Assembly: GCF_001039355.2 (NCBI RefSeq)
Contig: NW_019775857.1
Coordinates: forward strand, 316,042 to 380,041
Reading direction: 5' to 3'
DNA: 64,000 bases
Origin: Lingula anatina
Lineage: Eukaryota > Brachiopoda > Lingulata > Lingulida > Lingulidae
Position numbers and translations under genes: made by a program. Positions 23,133 through 35,405 of this stretch are shown piece after piece (the first letter of the stretch is position 1; each line of letters opens with the position of its first letter). Under the pieces are notes generated by a model, which ran no database searches, was not told the origin of the DNA, and saw only the letters and a program-made list of their open reading frames with translations.

Positions 23133-26100
23133 CTAGGGACATTTCTCTTTTTTAGCCTGCGTCAAAAGTTTCCGTTTCACAGAATCTCTGTCAGCTCTTG
23201 CAAAAGCATGTTTTCTAACATCGTTTGCACGTTTTTGTGGGCTATTCCTCTTTTTGCCAGGACTCCTCTGCAGCCTATTCGGACTGGTTGAAATAATTTT
23301 CGCACTTTTTGTCGGAGACACTGAACCCTGTGTCATTTTGGCATATTTCCAATTTTTAAGAAACCTTTCCCCAGAGGTGTTACGATTTGAAGGAGAAGCA
23401 AAACAATCTTTCCCAGATCTCTCCTCTCTACAGCGCAAAGTGTTAGGGCTTTTCACGGGACTCGCAGAGAGAATCTTTAAAGTTTTACTAGGCGAAACGT
23501 TGCCCTGAACCATCATGGAATACTTCCAATTCTTCCATTTTCTTTCCCCAAAATTTGGACTTTGGGCATTTTTTGATGGGCTCGTCTTGCACAGCCGCCT
23601 ACTTGTCCTGCCACCTACATCTGGTTTTACTGGAGTCTGTGCCTCAGCCTGATCAACAGAAGTGTCAAATGCCATGCTCACTGAGCGTCTGAAGGCTTTG
23701 GATTGAAATACATTATAATTGTAAACTCTGGGCTTTTCTGTTGACTCCTGTTGAGTATGACGATTATCATCTCCCCAAGAGTTTTTGGATACATTTAGAG
23801 GATTTTTCTGAAGATTTCTCCTCACAGTTTCTGCTCCATTGGAAGGAGTCACACTTAACTTTCCAGCAAACAATTTCCTACCCTTCAATCCAGAAGACTT
23901 CCTCTTTCTGTTCATGGCAGAATTTTTCAGACTTCCCCTAGATTTACTCATGGCTGAATTTGACCTCCTTGGACTGATCACAACATTGGGGTCTGTAGCT
24001 TTTAGAGAACAGAATGCCTTTCGTCTCCGTTGGGGGCTTGCATAATTAAAACGAATTTCAAAGTCTTCTTCATGAATGTCATACGCATCATCAATCACAT
24101 CCTTATTTTTTACTTCCAGGGAGCGCCTCCTCACTTTGTTTCCATGCTGTGCTGTAGCTGCACTGATTTCTGGGATAGTGGATGCAATGGAGTCCACAGA
24201 GGACGTACTTCGTCTGCGCCTTCTTTTGAAAATCACCTCGTCTTGCTTTTCTCCTGTTACCAGTGAGGATGAGTGACTTTTAGAACATGCAGCTTTCCCA
24301 CGTTTAGTTGACACGGACTGTCCATTGTCAGTTTTAGTAACATTTTGACCCGAAGTCACCAATCTTGACGGATTTTCTTCCTCTCCTTCATCCCTGACTG
24401 AGGCGCCCTCTATTCTGCTGCCTGAAGTATATCAATAATCAGCATGTTTTTGTATGAAATAATAATTACCTATTCAATATACTAGGCAGCCCATCTTTTT
24501 AAAAACAACAAATATCAACTTTCTGTTTGGGATTTCACACTTACCAAATGAATACAAGATATTACTATTCAAAATTATTGTTCTTTTTGATTGAATTTTC
24601 TAGCAGTCAAAAATCTTAATATCATACTTTTTTCTAACAAAATTCAGTTGCTTAAAATTTATCTAATATCATACTTTCTTCTAACAAAATTGAGTTCTTT
24701 GAAATTCAAAGGAAAGGCACTAGCAATATAACTGTGATGTATAACGTCCCACAATACTTACTCTTTCTGGACCTGCTTAGCCTCTCTTTCTTGACACGTC
24801 TGGTCGCCCCTGACTGAAGAGGGGCTGAGGTGATTTCAGTCCTGAGTGGCGTAGAGGTATTTAGCGGAGGTGGACTAAACTCTATAATTTCACTGGAAGG
24901 TTCCAGACCTTTCCCCTGTGACTCAACAAGAGTGTCCACATGGTCACTTGCTGGTTCAAAACCACCACTCTGGCCTTCAATTTGGTCCAATTGTCCAATC
25001 TGTCCATTGTCCAGCGGTGTCACATGCTTAGCAATGCTAAGGTGAATGTCATCAGTCTTCTCCTCCACGGAGTCCACCTCTGAACCAGGGACTTCGATCA
25101 AAATCACTTTGGAGGTAGAATTTTTTCGGGTCACTTTTATGATTTGCACACTCTCCTCATCTGTGCCCCTCTTATGGACACCCGACTCATTAGTATTATG
25201 GGACTTAAGGGCGCCTTGGACGGAATTACGCCTGCTGTTGGTTTTGCTTTGCGATTGTCCGTGCATCTTAACTGAAGATGTCTGTGACTGATGACATCGG
25301 ACTGCCACTGTCGTTGAGGAAGCAACTTGGTTTTTGGCTCTATTTGTCTGAAAACCGTTACTTTTTATTTTTTCCCTTTTTCCCACCATGTTTCCACCCT
25401 TTACAACTCCATGGTCACTCCCTATGTTTTGACTACCCCTGGCTTTTTCGTTCCTTTTCACATCCTGTCTTTCCATCTTTCTTCTTTCCAGCTGTATATT
25501 TTCCAGACAACAAACTTCCTTTAGTAACTGATAAATCCCTGTCTTGCCTTCTTCATGACGGTAAGGGTCAGTTGTCCGAAGTGGAAACCTCGTAGTGACC
25601 ATCTTGACTGGACTTTTTATCGGACTCTTCCTTGGTGATTTCCTCTCTGGTGGTGGGATCACCATCAAGTTTTTCTGAGAAATTTGCTGTTTTTTCCCTC
25701 TCTCGATGCTGTCCTCAAGATAGTGGTAGCACTGGTCTGCCCAGTCCGAGGGCTCGTTGATGTCGTCCAGACTGGTGTTAATATGCATCTTGAGACTGCG
25801 TAAATAATGGTCTTGTTTCTCTGCTTCATAATCTGAAAGGACAAGATCGTGTCTGGTGAGATAGCAATTGATCATTTATATAGGTAATTCATGGTAACTA
25901 GCACAACACACAGCTGGGGTAGTATATGTGAGATACCTTGTTAAATACTCTTAGAACAAAGATGCAAGATAAGGAGTCTTTCAGCTTTCAGATTATTTGC
26001 AAAATGCAATCTGGTTGGCTTGGTTCATCAAGTCTTTGTGAAGACCTTTTTTTTTTTTACATCGTTTCCTTTTTTTCTAAAACAGTGCCCTAGATCTCTG

Positions 26101-29100
26101 AGCAGGTGGATGAAAATAAAAAAAATCTTCCCTAGCTAAAAAAAAAGTTTATAAAGGTAAACCTTCAAATAACCTGCCTCTAACGCAAACTTCATACTTA
26201 CTAGTCAAAATCCACTCAATCTCAGAATTCTCGTCAATCTCAATTTCCGTGAGGTCCACATACGACACATCAGTTGGAAGTTCCGGAATGGCATCATTAG
26301 AATCATTAAAACCTGCAAAATCTTCACCATCAATTTCACTCTGGAACAACTTCTGCATGCTGCGATCACTCAAGACTCTCCACGTCTTTTTAAGCTTCAC
26401 TTTCCGCTTGTTCAACATTTCCTCCTTCTTGCCAAGTTTTTTGGACTTTTTCACGCCACCTTCCTTGACTTTACTCCCGGCAGGTTTTTCGTTCTCTTTA
26501 GTAGGGGAAACAACAGTGCCACCTTTAGTCCTTCTCTGGGATTTAACAGATTTTTTGGAAAGATTTGCACTTGACTGAGCAGGCTCTGTCTCCACTAGCA
26601 AATCGACACCTGCTTGTTTACGTTTCCTACCAGTGCCCCTTGTTGATTTTATTGGTGACACCACAGCGGCAGTGGTGGGATCAGACACTAACGAGACACT
26701 CTTGTCTTTGTTACCCACACCAGTCAAGTCAGTTCTTCTACAAGGAAGGGGTAAAGTTTCCTTACTAATTGGAGTAGAGGTGACATGCATTACGATTATA
26801 TCATTGCCAGAGTTTGTCTTCTTTCCACCTGTCTTACTGTCTGCTGTTTCTTTTTTGGCATCAGGCGAAGACGCATTGAAGGCAGGCGTAGCACTTTGCG
26901 ATTTATCACACACAGTTTCATTGTTTTTAGTAGCAACTTCTGTGCTCTGATTAATACCATTAGTAACAATATTTTCTGACACGGTCACCGCCTTGTCTAC
27001 ATCATCTACACCACCAGCTGGCAGTGGAATCACTGCTTCTGTTGCAGTATTGTTTATAGAGGTCTCCAAGCTTCGTCTTTTCCTTTTCCTTGACAGTGAC
27101 AGTCTATCAGGATCATTAGTTTTACCCTGATTACCAACTTCTTTTTGAACTTTGTCCTCTATTTCTTGACTATGAACTTGAACAGAACTGCTTTGTACTC
27201 CCTGACCAAATGGTGACTTTTCTGAGCACAAAACAGTGTTTACATCAGTTTGAGCTAGTCCTTGGTTTTTATCTTTATCTTTAACCAACTTTTTCTTTAG
27301 TCCTTCTCACCGTCCTTCCTTCCACACTGCCACATCTTTCATTGCTCTCTTCAAGGTCAACGACCTCCAGTCCAAGGTCAATGACCTCTTGGGGAAGGTC
27401 TGCGACCTGTTCAACTTCAATAATATTAAGGTCTGGGTCAGAAGCCTTCTCTGACACAGGCACTGGCTCCAGCAGCTGCTTGGTCTTTAAACTTCTCAGG
27501 TTGCTCTGTCCTTGCTGTTCTCCACTTTTAGGTGCTGTTGAAGCAGGCTTTGATTTGAACAGAGCTTTCTTTCCCTTCGTGGTGCTGGTTTGTGCTGGGC
27601 TTACAGTTTCTGCAGACTTTGCATCTTTGCCTGCCACAGGTCTCTGAGAATTTGAGGCCTTGGATGTCCTTCCTGCTGCTGGTGGTGCCCTCTTTTCTGG
27701 TGTCAACAGTTCAACTTCCTCCCCTTCACTGCTGCAATAGAAAGACAAAAATAATGAGTAATTTGAACAATACTAAGCCTAAGGTGTTCAAAATTCCACT
27801 GGTTTCGTATGTTTGGTATGACCAATGGAAAAGGTACAATATTGATCGTAAGAGATGAGGGTGTGGTCTTTGTGCGGCCTGGGAGACACAGAAACTGTTA
27901 ACTCTTTTAGCTGAACATATTGGCCATCAGATTATTGTTTGCTTATATATTTCATACATTGAGACACTAACAGGGGGCTGTTCCTGTCGCACTTACCTCT
28001 GGGCCTCCTGTAAGTGTAACGGATGGTAGTCCTGCACGTCTCTCAAGAAACGATCCATGTTTGGCCCTCGACTGATCAACAAATCCAGATTTCTCCACGG
28101 ACTCTGGTTGTCCTCGTAGGTGCGTTTGTGCTCCTTGGAGGCTACGTGCTGGGGAAAGAAGGAGACAATGAACCATCAGCTTCATATTTCAAGATTCTTT
28201 TCAATGAGTACTTAGATATAAATAGTCACAGAAGACTCTCTCTCCATACCTCAGTATGAGGCTATAAAATTTGAGTTGCATATTCAAGTGGAACATTCAA
28301 ATTGTGCAATGTTCATAATTTTCAGCCAATAACAAAGCAAAAAAATGTCATCTACAAAATTTGACTGGGATAATAATTTGAGTTATAATTGGCTAGTTTA
28401 TGCATTAGAAGTTTTATCATTTAAGGTCTAAAATGATAATGATAAGTTGATTTTCAGGATATATAAAGGAAATATGTCTTTTGGCAAATTTCAAATGTGC
28501 ACTGTACACCTTTGAAAAGTACATGTTGGGTTTACTTGTAGTAGAAATGGATATACCCAACAGTGGTATGCACCCACCTTATCAATGTTATTATAATGGA
28601 GCTTGCACATTTCACAGTATCCTTTCTTGGCATCTGCCTTTCTTTTGGCTTCCTTCATTCTCTTCAGCTCGCCAGCAGTCACCAGTGTATTCATGGCATC
28701 AGATGTGCCTGCCTTAGCCTTGCCTGAACCTTGCCTGGATAGGATAAAAACAAATGTCATGAACTGGAAATGATACTTCTTATAATATTAGAGAAATAAA
28801 CTGGAAACAAGGCTTTCTCCAGAGAACCATCTAGCTATCATAGCCACTGGCCTCAAAAGACAGCCTATATTTTCAAAGACAGCTGGATGTCTTATGATAT
28901 TTTTGGGGAAAGACCCTATATTTGTGATTAGAATGATTGTAAATAGTTGACCAAGTTACTGTTCAACATTACAGACTCACACATGACACACACACATTTT
29001 GTGACATGTTAAAACCTGTTGCATATAAATTCATAATTACAGTTGATTTTTTCCTTTTAGTAGGACACTTAAGTATAAAACAATGATACTAATAGAGGAG

Positions 29101-32100
29101 ATAAGAATTATGCAAATATTACACAAAATTTGTGTCACTCAAGTTACTCAGTTGTTTCTTTGTGAAACAACCTTCACCAGTTTCAATATATTTGGTTCTT
29201 TACACTTCACTCACCCTCGTCTTTGTGGCGTTCCTCCTGTATTTTGTTCATCAACCTCCTCCTGCTCCTGGCCGCCCTCTGCCCTTGGTTCAGGCGCAGC
29301 ACCTATAGCCTCATTATCAAATGGACATGTGCCACCAGGTGAGGCTAAATTTAAGACGGGCCAAGTGTCAAATTCTTTGTACACAGGCTTGTAATGGTGG
29401 TTTCTGGCCTCAAACTTCAAAGACTGGCCACCCAGTTGTTTCTTCTCTGAAATCAGATTTGATATCTACTAGTTAACCAAAAATAATCTAGAAATCTATT
29501 TCATGAGAGTGTCAGGGTTAAGATCAATCATATTTTTCACAAGACCAAACTCACAGAAAAAAAATAAATATCAATATTTGTATTTTAACCTCAGATGCCA
29601 TCAGTCTAAATACTCATTCACATTTAAATGTTGCTGCAATTTACTTTTTAAGCACAGCATTAAGATTTCACAGGCTTGATAAGGTCTTAAATTTATTGAG
29701 TGGCATTTTTTACAAATGATTCCATTTAAATTTTTATGTTTTTAAACTACATCAAGAACATGACATTTTCATATAATAATTATGTGTGTTCATATATTAA
29801 TAAGTCCATTTGAATTTACTTCATTTGTTTCATTTTTTTCTTTCTTTACAAAATCAAAACGTTATACATAACCAACTTATACCTGCTCTAAATTTGGAAG
29901 GAGTATCATCTTGAGTTTTGGCGACTTCTTTACATTTGCTAGTTTCCCCCATAGTTCCTTTTTCTGCCAACCATTTCTCTACAGCTAACATAACAAATGA
30001 AACTCCAATCAAATGACAAAAAATCAATATGTAAAAATACAGTCCAGTTAATTATGGAATATGATAAATGTAATCCACTGTAAAAAAAAAAATAATCAAC
30101 ATTTTACAAACTGTTATTCATGGGGATTTATCCACTATTTTATTAGACTCTCTGAAACTTACTTGAGATGTGAATGATTCGAACTCCAAACTTTTTGGCA
30201 TTTGCAAGAATATTGCTGGTCCCCTGAAAAAAAAAGATAAATACTTTTTCCATTTTTTATTCTTTTAATATGATAATAAAGTCCTACAGATAAAGGCTAA
30301 TCCTGAACCACAAAAACATTAATTACCTGTACTTTTAAATTTAAGCGACAAACAACAGAACACCCAGTGTTCTCCACAATTCAAAACNAAATAAATGTCA
30401 TCTACAAAATTTGACTGGGATAATAATTTGAGTTATAATTGGCTAGTTTATGCATTAGAAGTTTTATCATTTAAGGTCCAAAATGATAATGATAAGTTGA
30501 TTTTCAGGATATATAAAGGAAATATGTCTTTTGGCAAATTTCAAATGTGCACTGTACACCTTTGAAAAGTACATGTTGGGTTTACTTGTAGTAGAAATGG
30601 ATATACCCAACAGTGGTATGCACCCACCTTATCAATGTTATTATAATGGAGCTTGCACATTTCACAGTATCCTTTCTTGGCATCTGCCTTTCTTTTGACT
30701 TCCTTCATTCTCTTCAGCTCGCCAGCAGTCACCAGTGTATTCATGGCATCAGATGTGCCTGCCTTAGCCTTGCCTGAACCTTGCCTGGATAGGATTAAAA
30801 CAAATGTCATGAACTGGAAATGATACTTCTTATAATATTAGAGAAATAAACTGGAAACAAGGCTTTCTCCAGAGAACCATCTAGCTATCATTTGGACAGC
30901 CACTGGCCTCAAAAGACAGCCTATATTTTCAAAGACAGCTGGATGTCTTATGATATTTTTGGGGAAAGACCCTATATTTGTGATTAGAATGATTGTAAAT
31001 AGTTGACCAAGTTACTGTTCAACATTACAGACTCACACATGACACACACACATTTTGTGACATGTTAAAACCTGTTGCATATAAATTCATAATTACAGTT
31101 GATTTTTTCCTTTTAGTAGGAGACTTAAGTATAAAACAATGATACTAATAGAGGAGATAAGAATTATGCAAATATTACACAAAATTTGTGTCACTCAAGT
31201 TACTCAGTTGTTTCTTTGTGAAACAACCTTCACCAGTTTCAATATATTTGGTTCTTTACACTTCACTCACCCTCGTCTTTGTGGCGTTCCTCCTGTATTT
31301 TGTTCATCAACCTCCTCCTGCTCCTGGCCGCCCTCTGCCCTTGGTTCAGGCGCAGCACCTATAGCCTCATTATCAAATGGACATGTGCCACCAGGTGAGG
31401 CTAAATTTAAGACGGGCCAAGTGTCAAATTCTTTGTACACAGGCTTGTAATGGTGGTTTCTGGCCTCAAACTTCAAAGACTGGCCACCCAGTTGTTTCTT
31501 CTCTGAAATCAGATTTGATATCTAGTTAACCAAAAATAATCTAGAAATCTATTTCATGAGAGTGTCAGGGTTAAGATCAATCATTTTCTTCACAAGACCA
31601 AACTGATAGAAGAACAAATAAATATCAATATTTGTATTTTAACCTTAGATGCCATCAGTCTAAATACTCATTCACATTTAAATGTTGCTGCCATTTACTT
31701 TTTAAGCACAGCATTAAGATTTCCCAGGCTTGATTATGTCTAAATTTATTAATAAGTGGCATTTTTCACAAATGGTTCCATTTATATTTTTATGTTTTTA
31801 AACTCCATCAAGAACATTACATTTTCATATAATAATTATATGTGTTCATATATTAATAAGTCCACTTGAATTTACTTCATTTGTTTCATTTTTTCTTTCT
31901 TTACAATATCAAAATGTTATACATAACCAACTGATACCTGCTCTAAATTTGGAAGGAGTATCATCTTGAGTTTTGGCGACTTCTTTACGTTTGCTAGTTT
32001 CCCCCACAGTTCCTTTTTCTGCCAACCATTTCTCTACAGCTAACATAAGAAATGAAACTCCAATCAATTGACGAAAAATCAATACGTTAAAATAGTCTAG

Positions 32101-33015
32101 TTAATTATGGAATATGATAAATGTAATCCACTGTAAAAAAAAAAAAAACATTATCAACATTTTACAAACTGTTATTCATGGGGATTTATCCACTATTTTA
32201 TTAGACTCCCTGAAACTTACTCGAGATGTGAATGATTCGAACTCCAAACTTTTTGGCATTTGCAAGAATATTGCTGGTCCCCTGAAAAAAAAAAGATAAA
32301 CACTCTTTCCATTTTTCATTCTTTTAATATGATAATAAAATCCTACAGATAAAGGATAATCCTGAACCACAAAAAACATTAATGAACTGCACTTTTAAAC
32401 TACAGCAACATACAAAAACCTACAAGCTCAGTTGAGTTGTGACAACTTGGCTATATAATGCTACCTCAGATTCAAAGTTCTTGACTTAGCTGGTATAGGG
32501 ATGTGACGAGAAAAGTTGTAAAATGAGAAAGAACCCCCCACCCCCCTCATTATCATGATGTAATCATATCATACAAAAACCAGGTCCTTTCCCCACCCTC
32601 ATTCACACATTGTAAAGAGGAAATTATTCAGCTAAAAGAAGAAAGAATCTTGTCCATGTCATTCTCTCAAACTGATCTAATACAGTGACTATTTCTAGCC
32701 CCAACATGTAAAGGCTGACCACTCACCCTGGACCCTTTAGCTGCCTGCTGGACAATCTTCTTCCCTCTGGACAGCGTCTTCTCAGCGTCCCCCTGGGCAG
32801 GGGAATTGGTCTGGGGGGACTCCACCCCTGGGGACGCCAGGTTGAATGGACTGGGGGTAGAAACTGTGGAGTGGTCATTGTCTCTGCACTCCCTGGCGGT
32901 CAGCTGGTTGGTGACTAGGTACTTGATGTCTTTGCTCAGGAATTCTTCTAGTCTCTACAATTTCCAAAACAAATATTTAAAATTAGTAATCACTGGATTT
33001 GCCTTTAAAAAATAA

Positions 33016-33046
<31 letters not shown>

Positions 33047-34568
33047 ATGCTCACATATCTATAATCAAAATGGCATACTTTCACTAATTTAAAGTGAAAT
33101 ACAACTAAAAAGTAACAATATGAGATATCTTAATAAAAATATAGGGGCAATTGTTGGTTCTATCAAAGTTGATACAGAGCTATTGGCTGGAATTAAATGA
33201 TTGTTGTTAAATGACTATGTGATTACCAATACCAACTGAAACAACACATTACTTAGTGGATGATATATAACTGTTCCAAATATTGGCAAAATAAGTGATA
33301 CTTCACTGATGAAAATAAGGTTAACTTTTTATTAAGTTTTTTGGAACCAAAAATCCCAGTTATAATATCACATGGCAATATGATCATGTCTATTTAAGCA
33401 AAATAAATATGGGTTAATGCCCCAACATGACACATCACATATTCTAAATTTTATTGTGTACAAGATGTATTCATACAATTTTCTAAATACTTAAAGAACG
33501 CGAAGGGGCAAAATGAACCTCAATTCCTTTTCACAAATTCTGATTATTTTTTTAAACAGGAAATATTTCATATTAATTATTGACAAACACAACTCACAGC
33601 CCCATGCTTGATGAGATCCTCTTTTAAATTCCTCAGCTTTCCTTTGTATTGTTTGGACCCTGTGTAGTTGGTGAGGTGAAGATAGAAACTTTTGCCCCTC
33701 AATGGTTTCAGAGAGTCAGCTTTCTGTCCAGTATCACAATCTGAAATAGGGGCATATAAATCAATACCTTGTCAGGAATAAGGAGGGGAAACAACCAAAA
33801 CTGAATGTAGAAAGATATTCAACAGCAGAGATTTGAAAGGGGAATGATGCAAAATTAAGTACATAGTTTCCTCACTACTGGCGTACTACCTAATTAATGT
33901 ACTTGGTGCCATATTAGAAAAACGTAAGTTTAGTATGCCTTAACATTACCGCAGAATGTCCAAATCATTTACGAGGAAATATTGTAAATACATAATATAC
34001 AAGTACTACTAATCGAAAGCCACGTTCAATAATTACATAACTTGCGCTTTCCTTTTAATTTTAAACAAATCACAACTTCATCGATTACAGGGCTAGACAC
34101 TAACTTTTATGAGCACCTGTCCTTCGGACAGGTGCTCATAAATTTGACCTGTCCGATTTTCAATCCAACCTGTCCACAAAACCAATAATTTTCTTCTATT
34201 CATACGTTTGAACTTTGTCAATTTATATGTGTGGTCATACATTTAAATTAATGTATATATTACCAAAACATTCAATCATATGAGCCCCGAAAATGCACCT
34301 TAAAGTGAATCTATGTTCAGATTAAAATTTGTTTTTTCATACTTGTGAACTCCTGAAGATTTAATCTTGCATTTAAGTCTGATAATTCACATCAGGGCTT
34401 CTCCTAGGATTTGGGGTACAGGGTCTACTAATTGTAAGTCTGCAATTTGATAACAGATTCACATGAAGTTTAACCAAAGCTAAAAAAAAACNGATATTTA
34501 AAAATGAGAAAGAATTCTAATGCCACATTACCTTTAGGTTTCGTCGAATTTCCACCTTTTGATTTCAT
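23133..34568 (-). CDS. DBF4: DBF4/chiffon homologue, regulatory subunit of CDC7 kinase
   Basis: Exons in transcript order: 34532-34568 (ATG), 33598-33740, 32727-32954, 32221-32281, 31938-32039, 31271-31502, 30628-30784, 27997-28148, 26202-27731, 24762-25832, 23133-24421 (stop). All junctions agree in phase. Exons 2-3 encode the N-terminal BRCT-like region (LKPLRGKSFYLHLTNYTG, VEEFLSKDI-like LEEFLSKDIKYLVTN). Exon 6 carries motif M (YKPVYKEFDTWPVLN, GGTCPFD). Exons 7-8 carry the DBF4-type zinc finger, C-x2-C-x9-H-x5-H (about C308, C311, H321, H327). DBF4 binds and activates CDC7 to phosphorylate MCM and fire origins in S phase. The rest is a long, basic, low-complexity tail, closer in size to insect chiffon than to vertebrate DBF4. 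Exon 26202-27731 needs removal of one base near 27291 to stay open (then ~1,666 residues); as written, translation stops at 27281 after ~520. Exons 4-7 occur twice; the upstream-proximal copy is used here. Confidence 0.9.
26202..27288 (-). CDS. chiffon-like C-terminal coding segment, out of frame with the DBF4 module
   Basis: This frame stays open for about 360 codons to the donor at 26202 and continues in phase through 24762-25832 and 23133-24421. It is Lys/Ser/Thr-rich with many SP sites and few hydrophobic residues, so largely disordered. Its most structured part is TWRVLSDRSMQKLFQSEIDG, followed by an acidic DLTEIEIDENSEIEW stretch. A TGA stop lies just upstream in the same frame, and the first ATG is about 160 codons in. 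The likeliest reading is one protein with DBF4 broken by a single-base error or polymorphism; a separate cistron is the alternative. Confidence 0.7.
28343..30387. repeat. direct duplicate A, copy 1 (contig end)
   Basis: Near-identical to 30389-about 32400, with scattered SNPs and small indels (for example TTTGGA gained near 30895). It ends exactly at the n at 30388, so it is probably the overlapping end of one contig, an allele of copy 2. Confidence 0.9.
28578..30223 (-). CDS. second copy of DBF4 exons 4-7, probably allelic duplicate
   Basis: Exons 30163-30223, 29883-29984, 29215-29446 and 28578-28734 match DBF4 exons 4-7 in length, phase and splice sites (61, 102, 232 and 157 nt). One visible replacement is Ala in KRMKEAKRK against Val in the other copy. 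If both copies were real, the transcript would carry motif M and the first half of the zinc finger twice, and copy 1's last exon must precede the His-half exon 27997-28148. The contig join between the copies makes an assembly artefact far more likely. Confidence 0.8.
30388..30388. other. contig join (single n)
   Basis: Falls exactly at the boundary of the two duplicate-A copies. Confidence 0.9.
30389..32400. repeat. direct duplicate A, copy 2
   Basis: The contig beginning after the n repeats the preceding ~2 kb. Similarity fades after about 32400, where copy 1 reaches its own contig end. Confidence 0.9.
33012..33048. repeat. (AAAT)n microsatellite
   Basis: Tetranucleotide tract in a DBF4 intron. 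Confidence 0.95.
34106..34142. repeat. perfect 17-bp hairpin with 3-nt loop
   Basis: Arms 34106-34122 (TTTATGAGCACCTGTCC) and 34126-34142 are exact reverse complements around TTC. ACCTGTCC or CCTGTCC recurs nearby (about 34146-34176), suggesting a decayed foldback element rather than a lone hairpin. It lies in DBF4 intron 1. Confidence 0.85.
34492..34492. other. contig join (single n)
   Basis: Within DBF4 intron 1, next to a poly-A run; no duplicated flank visible. Confidence 0.85.
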
Positions 34569-35405
34569 TTTAATGACAAATTTTGGTGATTTTCACTTCT
34601 TCATTCTGCAGGCCTAGGGCGGATGGGGGTCCTCGAACAAAAACAATCAACAACTTACTTGGGACACCTCCCGTTTAGTTTAAAACCCAGCGACATAGCA
34701 AAACCTGTTGTGTATTCAAGCTCTACTCATAGTAGAATAAATTACGTTTAACCCAGTTTCGGTAGCGATTAGCTAGATTTTTGCTAGTTCTCTCAAACAT
34801 GGCTCGTTTTTACAGATTTGATCTCGCTACTGTTCGACTCCATTTGCATTGTTGGCGCCAGTGGCTCTGCAGCCAAGTCGAAAATATGATTATATTTGGT
34901 CATACGCAAACTAAATAAAATAAGAAATAGCTAAAAAATTATAAATAATATTCAGAAATATCGAATGTTTATAATTTAAAATATACCACATATTTAATTT
35001 TGTTTATTTTATGGCACAAGGACCGCATCCAAAATTTAATTTTATAGAGGTCGCGTCAAAACCAGAAAGCCCACAGTCTTATTTCTGGAGAGGGGCAAAT
35101 TCAAAACGTGCGTTAAAACGTTTAAAGGTCATTAAAAATTATATTGCTGTAGGTTTTGTACATGCTTTACCTTGGTGACCGAGTAAAAGTGTTGAAGAAA
35201 GTTACTAGTAAGCTTTTGCTGTTTGACTGCTTGGTTGTACTTTACTGTTTACTGAAAATGGTCACGTGACAAAATAGGTCATTTAATTAGGTCAAAGGGA
35301 GGGAGCAGATAAGCATGAGTCTACACATGCTTCTATTCTCACATATCTCAGAGGAAAGGCAAAGACAAGGGACATTCTCTTTTGCAAAATTATTTTGTAA
35401 CAGTT
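34569..35405. promoter_or_regulatory. divergent promoter region, DBF4 (-) and prolyl hydroxylase (+)
   Basis: About 840 bp separate the two start codons, which point away from each other. On the DBF4 side there is a perfect octamer ATTTGCAT (34842-34849) and an E2F-like TTGGCGCCA (34852-34860), fitting for an S-phase gene. On the hydroxylase side, GTCACGTGAC (35261-35270) is a perfect palindromic E-box about 140 bp before the ATG. On the DBF4 strand a tiny upstream frame (ATG AAG AAG TGA) precedes the start codon. Motif roles are inferred from consensus only. Confidence 0.55.

Noticed and set aside
27226-27320. A short intron in DBF4 exon 9 (donor GGTGAG near 27306, acceptor TGCTCAG near 27227) as the explanation of the frame break
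   Set aside because: The good donor is phase 0 while the acceptor needs phase 1, so frame is not restored; only a weak GTTAAA donor would fit.
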